Assembly: GCA_013696695.1 (NCBI GenBank)
Contig: JACCYD010000757.1
Span: 1 to 8,726 of the forward strand
Direction of reading: 5' to 3'
DNA from: Deltaproteobacteria bacterium
GTDB lineage: Bacteria > Myxococcota_A > Polyangia > Haliangiales > Haliangiaceae
DNA: 8,726 nt
Part shown: positions 1 to 6,452 of the stretch, one piece after another
Position numbering within the stretch: position 1 is the stretch's first letter
Layout: each line of letters starts with the position of its first letter
Notes under the pieces: generated by a model
Seen by the model: only the letters and a program-made list of their open reading frames with translations
Database searches by the model: none
Told to the model about the DNA's origin: nothing
Program-made: the position numbers and the translations under genes

Positions 1-32
1 GCGACATCAAGCCCCCGACGCTGCCGAACTAA
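1..32 (+). CDS. 3' end of an unidentified upstream gene (partial)
   Basis: Reading in the frame that starts at base 3 gives DIKPPTLPN followed by TAA at 30-32. All nine codons end in G or C, as expected for coding DNA in this genome, whereas the alternative frame ending at TGA 34-36 gives an Arg/Cys-rich peptide with poorer codon choice. The stop lies three bases before the ATG of the sensor kinase, so the two genes are probably co-transcribed and translationally coupled. Nine residues are too few to name the product. Sensors with this kind of periplasmic domain sometimes sit beside a periplasmic partner, but nothing here proves that. Confidence 0.5.
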   Translation, partial: DIKPPTLPN

Positions 33-35
33 CTG

Positions 36-2186
36 ATGCGTCTGCAGCTCCATCACCGTCTGATCGTGATGACGGTCGCGCTCGTCGTCGTCGTCATCGT
101 CTGCCTCGCGACCTACCTGTCGTCGCGTCAGCTTCACACGTTGACCGAGGCGCTTCGCCGCAAGGCCGCGGCGTACGGCACGATCATGGCCGATGGCGCA
201 CGCTCTGCCGTCGCCTTCTCGGATCGCGAAACCGCTCGAGAGACGTTGAGTGCGCTCGATCGTGATCCCGAGGTAGCGAGCGTGACGTTGTACGGCAGCG
301 ACGGCAGCGTGTTGTATCGACGAGGAATCAGCGAGGTCGCCGACCGCCGGTCGCTCGGATCCTTCACGACCTCGTCGCATCTCGCGATCGTGACCGAGGT
401 CGTCGCACTCGAGGGGCCACGCGGCACCCTCGCCATCGAGATCTCGACGAGCTCGCTCGACGACGCCCATGAAGAGGTCGTCAGGGTCGCCGTGATCGCT
501 GGTGCGCTCGCGCTGCTCGTCAGCTTGCTGGTGGCATGGGCCATCGCGCGGCGCCTCTCGCGCCGGCTACGCAAGATCGCCGGTGTGGCATCTGCGGTCG
601 CCGACGGCGATCTGACCCAGCGACCGATCGACGATCGCGGAAGCGACGAGATCGGCACGGTCGCGGTGGCGTTCGACGCGATGCTCGGGCAGCTCCGGCT
701 GCTGATCGAACGTCAGGCCGAGATGGCCAGGCGCGAGCAGGAACGACTCGAGGCGATCGTCGCGGAACGAACCGCAGAGCTCGATCGCAAGAATGCGGAG
801 ATGCAACTCGTCTTCGATCACGTCGATCAGGGATTCCTGATCGTCGACCGCGCGGGCGTCGTCGGGAGCGACCGGTCGGCGGCGGTCGATCGCTGGCTTG
901 GCGCCACGCCGGAGATGTCTCGCCTTCCGGACTACATCCGCGGCTTCGATGCCGACGCTGCGGACTGGATCGATCTGCAGTGGGAGATGCTCCGCGACGG
1001 TTCGCTTCCCCCGGAGATCTGCCTCGCGCAGATGCCTGCGCATCTGACCGTGCAGGGGCGACGCCTGGAGCTCGCCTATCAAACGCTCACCGACGCACGC
1101 GGCGATCTCCGCGTGCTCGTCGTGTTGAGCGATGCCACCGCACGATTCGAGCGCGAACAGGCCGAACGTGACGAGCGCGAGCTGTCGTCGTTGTTCGCGC
1201 GGATGCTCCGCGGCGGAGCTGGATTCCTCGCGTTCCACGCGGAGGTCGACTCGTACGTGGCCGAGATCTCCTACGGCAGCGCTGGTGCGAGCCTCGGACG
1301 AACGATCCACACCCTCAAGGGTGTCGCGGCGCTCGAAGGCGTCGGGACGGTCGCGTCCCTTTGCCACGAGCTCGAGACCGCCCTCGGCGATCAGGACGAG
1401 GGCCAGATCGCACTACTTCGCCGCGCGATCGTCCAGCGCTGGACCATGCTCTCGGCGAAGCTCGAACCGCTGATCCGTGTCCAGGTCGACCGCATCGATC
1501 TTCGCGTCGCGGATCTCGAGGCCCTCGAGGCGGCGCTCGAGCGTGGGGCGAGCCGGCGCGAGCTGATCGGCCTCGTCGAGGGACTCCGCCACGAGCGAGT
1601 CTCGACCGCCCTCGAACGCCTCGCCGAGGATGCACGCAGCCTGGCGAAGCACCTCGGCAAGGACCCGGTCGAGATCTGTGTCGAGGTCGACGAGACCTTG
1701 CGGCTTCCCTGCGAACGCTGGAGCCCGTTCTGGAGCGCGGCCATTCACGCGATCCGCAACGCCGTCGATCACGGTCTCGAACCTGCCGAGGAACGGATCG
1801 ACAGGAACAAGGCTGCAACGCCCCGCCTCGCCCTACGCGCGCGCCGCCGGCTCGGCTTCGTCGAGATCGAGATTGCCGACGACGGTCGCGGGATCGACTG
1901 GGATGCACTTGCGCGGTCTGCTCGCGCACGAGGGATGGCTGCGTCGACTCGCGGCGAGCTCGTCGAGGCGCTGTTCTCCGACGGGGTCTCGACAAGGGAC
2001 GAGATCACCGAGACCTCCGGTCGCGGGATCGGGATGGCTGCGTTGCGGCACGCGGTCGTCGCGTCCGGCGGTGCCATCGAGGTCACGAGCTCGGCTGCGG
2101 GTACGACCTTTGGCTTCCTTTGGCCAGAGAGCGTCGTGTTCGCGCCCTCGGTGACGCCTCTCGCGTTCGATGCCCTCCATGACTGA
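36..2186 (+). CDS. Membrane-bound CheA-like histidine kinase with periplasmic sensor, HAMP, PAS-like, Hpt and HATPase domains
   Basis: Seen in order: a membrane helix at about residues 9-28; an extracytoplasmic region of about 120 residues (30-148) whose first part resembles the CHASE8 sensor of YfiN-type proteins; a second helix at 151-170; HAMP at about 170-222 with the usual DEIG segment; a coiled coil at 222-257; a PAS-like region at about 258-370; an Hpt domain with HTLKG, phosphoacceptor His425; then a CheA-type HATPase with N-box NAVDHG (Asn575), G1 box DDGRG (615-619) and G2 box GRGIGM (662-667). The segment just before the N-box also resembles CheA. There is no HisKA dimerisation box, no receiver and no C-terminal CheW-like P5 domain; the protein ends about 50 residues after the G2 box. 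It should autophosphorylate on the Hpt histidine and pass phosphate to the receiver encoded 24 bases downstream. The start ATG lacks a clear Shine-Dalgarno but sits three bases after the previous stop, suggesting coupling. The kinase role is secure; the signal and the CHASE8 assignment are inference. Confidence 0.9.
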   Translation: MRLQLHHRLIVMTVALVVVVIVCLATYLSSRQLHTLTEALRRKAAAYGTIMADGARSAVAFSDRETARETLSALDRDPEVASVTLYGSDGSVLYRRGISEVADRRSLGSFTTSSHLAIVTEVVALEGPRGTLAIEISTSSLDDAHEEVVRVAVIAGALALLVSLLVAWAIARRLSRRLRKIAGVASAVADGDLTQRPIDDRGSDEIGTVAVAFDAMLGQLRLLIERQAEMARREQERLEAIVAERTAELDRKNAEMQLVFDHVDQGFLIVDRAGVVGSDRSAAVDRWLGATPEMSRLPDYIRGFDADAADWIDLQWEMLRDGSLPPEICLAQMPAHLTVQGRRLELAYQTLTDARGDLRVLVVLSDATARFEREQAERDERELSSLFARMLRGGAGFLAFHAEVDSYVAEISYGSAGASLGRTIHTLKGVAALEGVGTVASLCHELETALGDQDEGQIALLRRAIVQRWTMLSAKLEPLIRVQVDRIDLRVADLEALEAALERGASRRELIGLVEGLRHERVSTALERLAEDARSLAKHLGKDPVEICVEVDETLRLPCERWSPFWSAAIHAIRNAVDHGLEPAEERIDRNKAATPRLALRARRRLGFVEIEIADDGRGIDWDALARSARARGMAASTRGELVEALFSDGVSTRDEITETSGRGIGMAALRHAVVASGGAIEVTSSAAGTTFGFLWPESVVFAPSVTPLAFDALHD

Positions 2187-2210
2187 CGGATCCGGTCGAG
2201 ACAATCAGTA

Positions 2211-2597
2211 ATGCCGACCGCGGTGATCATCGACGACTCTCCCCTGATTCGCGCCCAGTTGCGCCAGATCTTGACGCGCATGGGCGTCACCGTGCTCGCC
2301 GACGGCGCGAGCGGCGACGAGGTTCGTCCGCTCTACGAGAAGCATCGGCCCGACCTGGTGACGATCGATATCGTGATGCCGGGCAAGGACGGCGTGACCG
2401 CCGCGGTGGAGCTGCTCCAGACGTTCCCCGAAGCGCGGCTGGTGATGTGCACCTCGTTGTCGTCGCGCGACAAGATCCTCGCGTGTCAGCGTGCGGGCGT
2501 CCGCCACTACTTGCTCAAGCCGTTCGACCCCGTGCGCGCCGAACAGATCTTCGCTCACGCGATCGGTCAGGCGCCGAGCCGAAACGTGTCCGCGTGA
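2211..2597 (+). CDS. CheY-like single-domain response regulator
   Basis: A stand-alone receiver domain of 128 residues, the usual size for CheY. The acidic pocket is Asp8/Asp9, the phosphoacceptor is Asp53 in TIDIVMPGKDG, the switch Thr/Ser is Thr81-Ser82 in VMCTS, and the invariant Lys is Lys103 in LLKPFD; all key residues are present, so it should be active. There is no output domain, so it must act by binding another protein. It follows the CheA-like kinase by 24 bases, is overlapped by the zinc ribbon gene, and shares the unit with a CheX-like phosphatase, making kinase, receiver and phosphatase a natural set. Candidate targets are the zinc ribbon protein and the PilB/GspE-type ATPase next to it. 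The Shine-Dalgarno upstream of the ATG is weak (GAG at 2198-2200). Confidence 0.93.
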   Translation: MPTAVIIDDSPLIRAQLRQILTRMGVTVLADGASGDEVRPLYEKHRPDLVTIDIVMPGKDGVTAAVELLQTFPEARLVMCTSLSSRDKILACQRAGVRHYLLKPFDPVRAEQIFAHAIGQAPSRNVSA

Positions 2598-2896
2598 CCT
2601 GCCGTGGATGCCGCAAGGACAACACGTCGAACCGCCGATACTGTGGTGGTTGTGGCCATGGCCTGACCTCTGCGTGTGCGGCCTGCGGGTTCGGCAACGC
2701 CAGCGATGATCGCTACTGCGGCGGCTGCGGCACCGCGATGGGCGTTCGATCGATCGATTGTTTGGGCCCGCTGCCCGACGAGACAACGGAGCTCGCGGGG
2801 CTGTTCGAGCGTCCTGCGCCGCCGCCGCCTGCGGCTCTCCCGAAGACTGCGATCAGCCAGGACGATCTCGATCGTCTGTTCGGAGACTGCTCGTGA
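2594..2896 (+). CDS. Small double zinc ribbon protein with a C-terminal FliM-like peptide
   Basis: A 100-residue protein starting at a GTG that shares GTGA with the receiver's stop. The reading frame stays open further upstream, but that part lies inside the receiver gene and is a shadow. Residues 3-20 form one ribbon (C3-x2-C6, C17-x2-C20) and 28-45 a second (C28-x2-C31, C42-x2-C45), with near-identical RYCGGCG second knuckles, so the pair looks like an internal duplication of the double zinc ribbon (DZR) type. A proline-rich linker follows (about 73-83), then ISQDDLDRLFGDCS at 87-100. This end resembles the FliM N-terminal consensus LSQxEIDALL that binds phosphorylated CheY. No catalytic domain is seen. 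Its place between receiver and ATPase genes, overlapping both by GTGA, suggests a docking or adaptor protein; that role is inference. The ribbons could alternatively bind nucleic acid. Confidence 0.85.
   Translation: MTCRGCRKDNTSNRRYCGGCGHGLTSACAACGFGNASDDRYCGGCGTAMGVRSIDCLGPLPDETTELAGLFERPAPPPPAALPKTAISQDDLDRLFGDCS
2882..2885 (+). promoter_or_regulatory. Shine-Dalgarno of the PilB/GspE-like gene
   Basis: GGAG sits seven bases before the GTG at 2893, inside the end of the zinc ribbon gene. The alternative in-frame ATG at 2911 has only a weak match upstream. This supports the GTG start and the GTGA overlap. Confidence 0.6.
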
Positions 2897-4509
2897 ATCG
2901 GACCAGTCAGATGATCCGGATCACGCGGGGTGTCGCCGTGCGGTCGCACGTTCCGCTCGCGTTGCTTCGCGACCGCAATCCGTCGGCCGCCACGCTCTCG
3001 AAGGCTGGCTACGCGTCGATCGACGACCTGTACACGGCCGTGGCCGCGCAGTTCAAACATCCGCGGATCGAGCTCGACACGGTCGACCTGTCTCTCGAGC
3101 TGGTCAATTTCGTGACTCGCGACCAGGCGCGAAAACACTCGATCGCGCCCGTGTTTGCCAGCGCGCAGGAGCTGTCGCTCGCCACCTCCGATCCGACACA
3201 GCTGCAAGTCTTCGACTGGATCGGACGCCAGCACAAGCGAGCGATCGTACTCATGATCGCGACCCCGCAAGAGATCGAACGCGCGCAAACGCGACTCTAC
3301 GAGGCGCCCACCCCGCGACTGCCCGCGGAGATCGACGTCAGCCAGGCCGAGCTCGCTGCGGCATCGCGTGTCGTCAACACGTTGATCGCCAACGCCGTCG
3401 AGCAACGAGCCAGCGACATCCACATCGAGGTCACCGAGAAGACGACCGTGATCCGGTTTCGAGTCGATGGCGCACTCCGGGAGGTCGACAGCCGGCCGGT
3501 CGATGGTCACCCCGCGCTGGTCTCGCGCATCAAGGTGCTCGCCGGGATGGACATCGCGATTCATCACGCGCCGCAGGATGGCCGCATCAAGCTGCCGCTG
3601 GCGGCCGGCGATATCGACCTTCGCGTGTCCGTGCTCCCGACCTACTGGGGCGAGAAGGTCGTCTGTCGTCTGCTCGACAATCGCCGGGCGGCGCAGCCCC
3701 TCGACGCGATCGGGTTCGATGCCGAGCAGAAGGCTCAGTTCCTCGACATGGTGCGGTCGTCCTACGGGCTGGTGCTGGTCACGGGACCGACCGGCTCTGG
3801 CAAGAGCACGACCTTGTACGCCGCGCTCAATGCGGTTCGCGATCCAGAGTCGAACGTGGTGACCGTCGAAGATCCGGTCGAGTATCAGCTCGCCGGGATC
3901 AACCAGGTTCAGATCGCGCCGAAGCGCGGCTTGACGTTCGCGGGCGCGCTGCGCTCGATCTTGCGGCAGGACCCCGACGTGATCCTGGTCGGCGAGGTTC
4001 GCGATCAGGAGACGGCACAGCTCGCGGCGGAAGCCGCACTCACCGGGCACCTGGTGCTCACCTCGGTTCACACCAACGACGCGGTCACCGCAGTCACTCG
4101 GATGATGGAGCTCGGCGTCGAGCCTCACCTGATCGCGCCGTCGCTGGTCGGCGTGGTCGCGCAACGCCTGGTTCGCACGGTGTGCGCGGCGTGCAAGGAG
4201 CTCTACGAGCCCGAGGCTGCCGAGCTCGCGCAGGTCGGTCTGAAGACGGTGCCAAAAGGCACCCAGATCGCGCGGTCCAAAGGTTGCCCGACCTGTCACC
4301 ACACGGGGTATCACGGGCGACTCGCGATCCGCGAGTTGCTCACGATCGACGAACCACTGCGAGCGATGATCGCGCAGGGTGCAGGTGCTCAGGAGCTGCG
4401 CGCGACCGCGATCGCGTCTGGCTTTCGCACGTTGCGATTCCACGCGCTTCGTCTCTGGCTCGCGGGCATTACTACTACCAGGGAGCTCATCCGTGTCACA
4501 CGCGCCTGA
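2893..4509 (+). CDS. PilB/GspE-family type IV pilus or type II secretion assembly ATPase
   Basis: A cytoplasmic hexameric ATPase that would power pilus or pseudopilus extension. From the GTG start it has 538 residues, near the usual PilB/GspE length. A T2SSE_N-type domain covers roughly residues 30-140 (the LSLATSDPTQ stretch is typical). The motor core has Walker A GPTGSGKST (298-306), Asp box VVTVEDPVE (322-330), Walker B DPDVILVGE (360-368) and a His box with His386 and His393. A tetracysteine, C431-x2-C434 and C465-x2-C468, is the zinc-binding element of GspE/PilB proteins. All catalytic elements are intact. PilT is unlikely because the N-terminal domain and tetracysteine are present. No RLGxxL motif is seen, so c-di-GMP binding of the MshE kind is not predicted. 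No pilus platform, pilin or secretin gene lies in the window, so it looks like an orphan or specialised ATPase tied to the neighbouring signalling genes. Whether it serves a pilus or a secretion system cannot be told here. Confidence 0.92.
   Translation: MNRTSQMIRITRGVAVRSHVPLALLRDRNPSAATLSKAGYASIDDLYTAVAAQFKHPRIELDTVDLSLELVNFVTRDQARKHSIAPVFASAQELSLATSDPTQLQVFDWIGRQHKRAIVLMIATPQEIERAQTRLYEAPTPRLPAEIDVSQAELAAASRVVNTLIANAVEQRASDIHIEVTEKTTVIRFRVDGALREVDSRPVDGHPALVSRIKVLAGMDIAIHHAPQDGRIKLPLAAGDIDLRVSVLPTYWGEKVVCRLLDNRRAAQPLDAIGFDAEQKAQFLDMVRSSYGLVLVTGPTGSGKSTTLYAALNAVRDPESNVVTVEDPVEYQLAGINQVQIAPKRGLTFAGALRSILRQDPDVILVGEVRDQETAQLAAEAALTGHLVLTSVHTNDAVTAVTRMMELGVEPHLIAPSLVGVVAQRLVRTVCAACKELYEPEAAELAQVGLKTVPKGTQIARSKGCPTCHHTGYHGRLAIRELLTIDEPLRAMIAQGAGAQELRATAIASGFRTLRFHALRLWLAGITTTRELIRVTRA
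4480..4485 (+). promoter_or_regulatory. Shine-Dalgarno of the CheX-like gene
   Basis: AGGGAG lies seven bases before the GTG at 4493, within the last codons of the ATPase gene. It is the strongest ribosome site in the plus-strand unit and fixes the CheX-like start, which gives a 17-base overlap with the ATPase gene. Confidence 0.65.
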
Positions 4510-4921
4510 CATCGTCGCGGTCGGCGACTTCCTCGCCACCATCGTGGGAGTTCTTCAGCAGTACGGCATCGGCGCTGGGCTCGACGATCGTGCCCCCGAA
4601 CAGTCCGCCCGTACCGACATCGCCGTCGTCATTCATGTCCGCGGCGATCTCTCGCAGGTCAGCTGGCGGTTCCCCGTCGAGCTCGCGCGTCGAGCCGCGA
4701 TCCAGATGGTGCCTGACATCGCGATCGATCCGTCGATCCTCGAGGCTGCGGCCGGCGAGCTCGCGAACGTACTGACCGGGCGTGGCGTCACCACCCTCGC
4801 GGCCCACGGCATTCAGATCGAGATCGATCCCCCCACGATCGCGGAGATTACCCCAGGCGGCGTGATCGGCCTGCTCGCCACGGATCTCGGTACCATCAAG
4901 GTGATGTTCACCGCACCGTGA
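4493..4921 (+). CDS. CheX-like CheY-phosphate phosphatase
   Basis: A 142-residue protein, close to the size of CheX. The diagnostic segment is GELANVLTGRG at residues 88-98, giving the CheC/CheX/FliY phosphatase pair Glu89-x2-Asn92, followed about 20 residues later by PP at 113-114, as in CheX (GELGN, then an ITPP segment). In this family the Glu/Asn pair inserts into the receiver active site to remove phosphate from CheY. The expected substrate is the receiver encoded in the same unit, so the protein would end the signal. The first half (residues 1-60) is less conserved. The GTG start is set by the Shine-Dalgarno at 4480-4485; the frame is open further upstream, but that is inside the ATPase gene. 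The gene is last in the unit and its stop abuts the stop of the convergent racemase-like gene. Family assignment is firm; the substrate is inferred from context. Confidence 0.85.
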   Translation: MSHAPDIVAVGDFLATIVGVLQQYGIGAGLDDRAPEQSARTDIAVVIHVRGDLSQVSWRFPVELARRAAIQMVPDIAIDPSILEAAAGELANVLTGRGVTTLAAHGIQIEIDPPTIAEITPGGVIGLLATDLGTIKVMFTAP

Positions 4922-6088
4922 TCAGGACAGCGCGGCGATGTCAGCGTCGCCAAAGCCGTATTCGGCGAGGACTTCGCGCGTGTGCTGACCGAGCTTCGGG
5001 GGCGGCTTCGGTGTGGTCGGCGTACCGAGCGGCGTGCGGATCTGCTGGATCGGGCCGGCGTCGCCACCATCGACGGTAAAGAACACTTCACGCGATTTAT
5101 GTAGTGGGTGATCGGGAAGCTCTTCGAGCTCGAGCGCGATCTCGACGCAACAGTCGTGGCTGGCGAGCGCGTCCTGCCACTCGGCGGCGGTCTTGGTGGC
5201 AAAGATTGCCGCCAGCTCGGCGCGGACTTTCGCCTGCTCGGCCGGCTTGCCCACGAGCTCGGCGACGTTCGGCGTGCGGCCGAGCGCCTGGTTGAGCGCG
5301 ATCCAGAACTTCGGCTCGAGCGCGCCGACCGCGAGATAGCGCTCGTCCTTGGTGCGGTAGATCGAGTAGCAGGCGAGGGCGCCGTTCAGCGTCTCGGCGC
5401 CGCGCGTCGGCTTCGCACCGCAATCCAGGTTGCCGAGCTCGGCGGCGAGCAGCGACATCGAGCCTTCACACATCGAGATGTCGAGGTGCGCGCCTTTTCC
5501 GGTGCGTTGCCTTCCCACGAGCGCCGCGAGGATCGCGGTCGCGCTCCACAACGCGCCGCCCGCGAGATCGGCGATCTGCACGCCGGGCATCGTCGGTGCA
5601 CCGCCCGCCACACCACCGCCCATCGCGAGCACGCCCGCGAGTGCGATGTAGTTGAGGTCGTGTCCCGCGCGATGCACGTACGGTCCGGTCTGGCCGTAGC
5701 CGCTGATCGAGCAGACGACGATCTTGGGATTTCTCGCCGACAGCGTGGCGTAGCCAATGCCGAGCTTGTCCATCACGCCGGGGCGGAAGCTCTCGACCAC
5801 GACGTCGGCCTGCTCGACCATCTTGAGCAGCGCGTCGCGCTGGGCGGGCGCCTTGAGATCGAGCGCGGCCGATCGCTTGCCGCGGTTGACCGCGAGGTAG
5901 CGACCGGAGATGCCGGCCTTCGCCGGGGGAAACGCGCGCAGGTAATCACCGACGCGCGGATCCTCGATCTTGACGACGTCGGCGCCGAGGTCGGCGAGGA
6001 TCATCGTGAGAAACGGCCCCGGGAGGAGCCGCGACAGATCGAGCACGCGGATGCCCTGGAGCGCATCCGCAAGCGGCGAGCGGTTCAC
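4922..6088 (-). CDS. CaiB/BaiF family III CoA-transferase, alpha-methylacyl-CoA racemase-like
   Basis: A 388-residue protein of the CaiB/BaiF fold. The N-terminus shows GIRVLDLSRLLPGPF and ADLGADVVKIEDP, the usual CoA-binding opening of the family. Several segments match alpha-methylacyl-CoA racemase (AMACR) rather than a generic transferase: AGHDLNYIALAGVL with His143, ADLAGGALW with Asp174 (31 residues later, against 30 in AMACR), RTGKGAHLD, and AVGALEPKFW with Glu258. In AMACR the His/Asp pair carries out alpha-proton exchange on 2-methylacyl-CoA. The substrate is probably a branched-chain acyl-CoA, though formal CoA transfer cannot be excluded by eye. The start chosen is GTG, sharing GTGA with the stop of the SCP2 gene. 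The frame is open for 62 further codons, but that part is an Arg-rich shadow of the SCP2 gene. No strong Shine-Dalgarno precedes the GTG, so translation is probably coupled. The partner SCP2 domain also points to lipid metabolism. Confidence 0.88.
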   Translation of the reverse strand: MNRSPLADALQGIRVLDLSRLLPGPFLTMILADLGADVVKIEDPRVGDYLRAFPPAKAGISGRYLAVNRGKRSAALDLKAPAQRDALLKMVEQADVVVESFRPGVMDKLGIGYATLSARNPKIVVCSISGYGQTGPYVHRAGHDLNYIALAGVLAMGGGVAGGAPTMPGVQIADLAGGALWSATAILAALVGRQRTGKGAHLDISMCEGSMSLLAAELGNLDCGAKPTRGAETLNGALACYSIYRTKDERYLAVGALEPKFWIALNQALGRTPNVAELVGKPAEQAKVRAELAAIFATKTAAEWQDALASHDCCVEIALELEELPDHPLHKSREVFFTVDGGDAGPIQQIRTPLGTPTTPKPPPKLGQHTREVLAEYGFGDADIAALS

Positions 6089-6438
6089 TTGGGGCGCGCG
6101 AGCTCGAACAGCTGCTGGAGCTTCATCGCGAGCGTGACGTCGCCGGAGACGCGGAGCTTGCCGGCGAAGAACAGCTGCATGCCAGCGTTCGGATCGCCAC
6201 CGAGCATCGTCTTGAAGTCTTCGTTCGAGACTTCGATCGTGCACTGCGCCTTGTCGCTCGCACCCTTGGTGCAAGTCGGCGGCTTCGCGACCGTGTCGAC
6301 CGTCCAGTCGCCGCCGCCATCACCCGAGATCTTGAAGGCGTAGATCGAGTTGAGCTCGCCTGCCTTGTCGGGGAACTGGGCGAGGCCCTTCGGAACGAGG
6401 TCGTCGAACACTTCCTGCGCGCTGGTCGGCATTGCCAT
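6085..6438 (-). CDS. SCP2 sterol-carrier domain protein
   Basis: A 117-residue single-domain protein of the SCP2 lipid-binding type. The supporting stretches are an N-terminal helix with EVFDDLVPKGL, the DWTVDT strand, then IEVSNEDFKTMLGGDPNAGM, followed by FFAGKLRVSGD and a final helix with LAMKLQQLF, all typical of SCP2. Such domains hold fatty acyl-CoA or sterols in a hydrophobic tunnel. Cys56 and Cys66 lie either side of a short polar turn, which is unusual for the family and could form a disulfide or metal site. The ATG at 6438 is chosen over the second in-frame ATG at 6432 because GGAGG lies nine bases upstream. The gene overlaps the racemase-like gene by GTGA, so the two products probably handle the same lipid substrate. 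No signal peptide is seen. Confidence 0.85.
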   Translation of the reverse strand: MAMPTSAQEVFDDLVPKGLAQFPDKAGELNSIYAFKISGDGGGDWTVDTVAKPPTCTKGASDKAQCTIEVSNEDFKTMLGGDPNAGMQLFFAGKLRVSGDVTLAMKLQQLFELARPK

Positions 6439-6447
6439 GAAACGTAT

Positions 6448-6452
6448 CCTCC
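6448..6452 (-). promoter_or_regulatory. Strong Shine-Dalgarno of the SCP2 gene
   Basis: On the minus strand GGAGG ends nine bases before the ATG at 6438. It is the best ribosome site in the window and forms the 3' arm of the inverted repeat at 6448-6477. Confidence 0.7.

Noticed and set aside
2893..4509. PilT retraction ATPase or a c-di-GMP-binding MshE-type ATPase
   Set aside because: The N-terminal T2SSE_N-type domain and tetracysteine point to PilB/GspE rather than PilT, and the RLGxxL c-di-GMP motif is not found.
2713..4542. A 609-codon minus-strand open frame
   Set aside because: Antisense shadow of the ATPase gene; Arg/Asp/Leu-rich with no recognisable domain.
2676..4775. A 699-codon plus-strand open frame overlapping the ATPase
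   Set aside because: Extremely Arg/Ser/Ala-rich product without motifs, while the overlapping frame holds a complete PilB/GspE-type ATPase.
4934..4951. Hairpin GGCGA/TCGCC just past the CheX-like stop as a terminator
   Set aside because: Only a five-base stem with an eight-base loop, no T-run, and it lies within conserved codons of the racemase-like gene.
4922..6274. A longer 450-residue form of the racemase-like protein
   Set aside because: The 62 extra N-terminal residues are encoded inside the SCP2 gene in another frame and do not look like protein; the GTG at 6088 starts just before the conserved family opening.
5108..6343. A 411-codon open frame on the plus strand
   Set aside because: It is antisense to the racemase-like and SCP2 genes, has no family-like motifs, and is rich in Arg, Ala, Glu and Asp as expected of a high-GC shadow frame.
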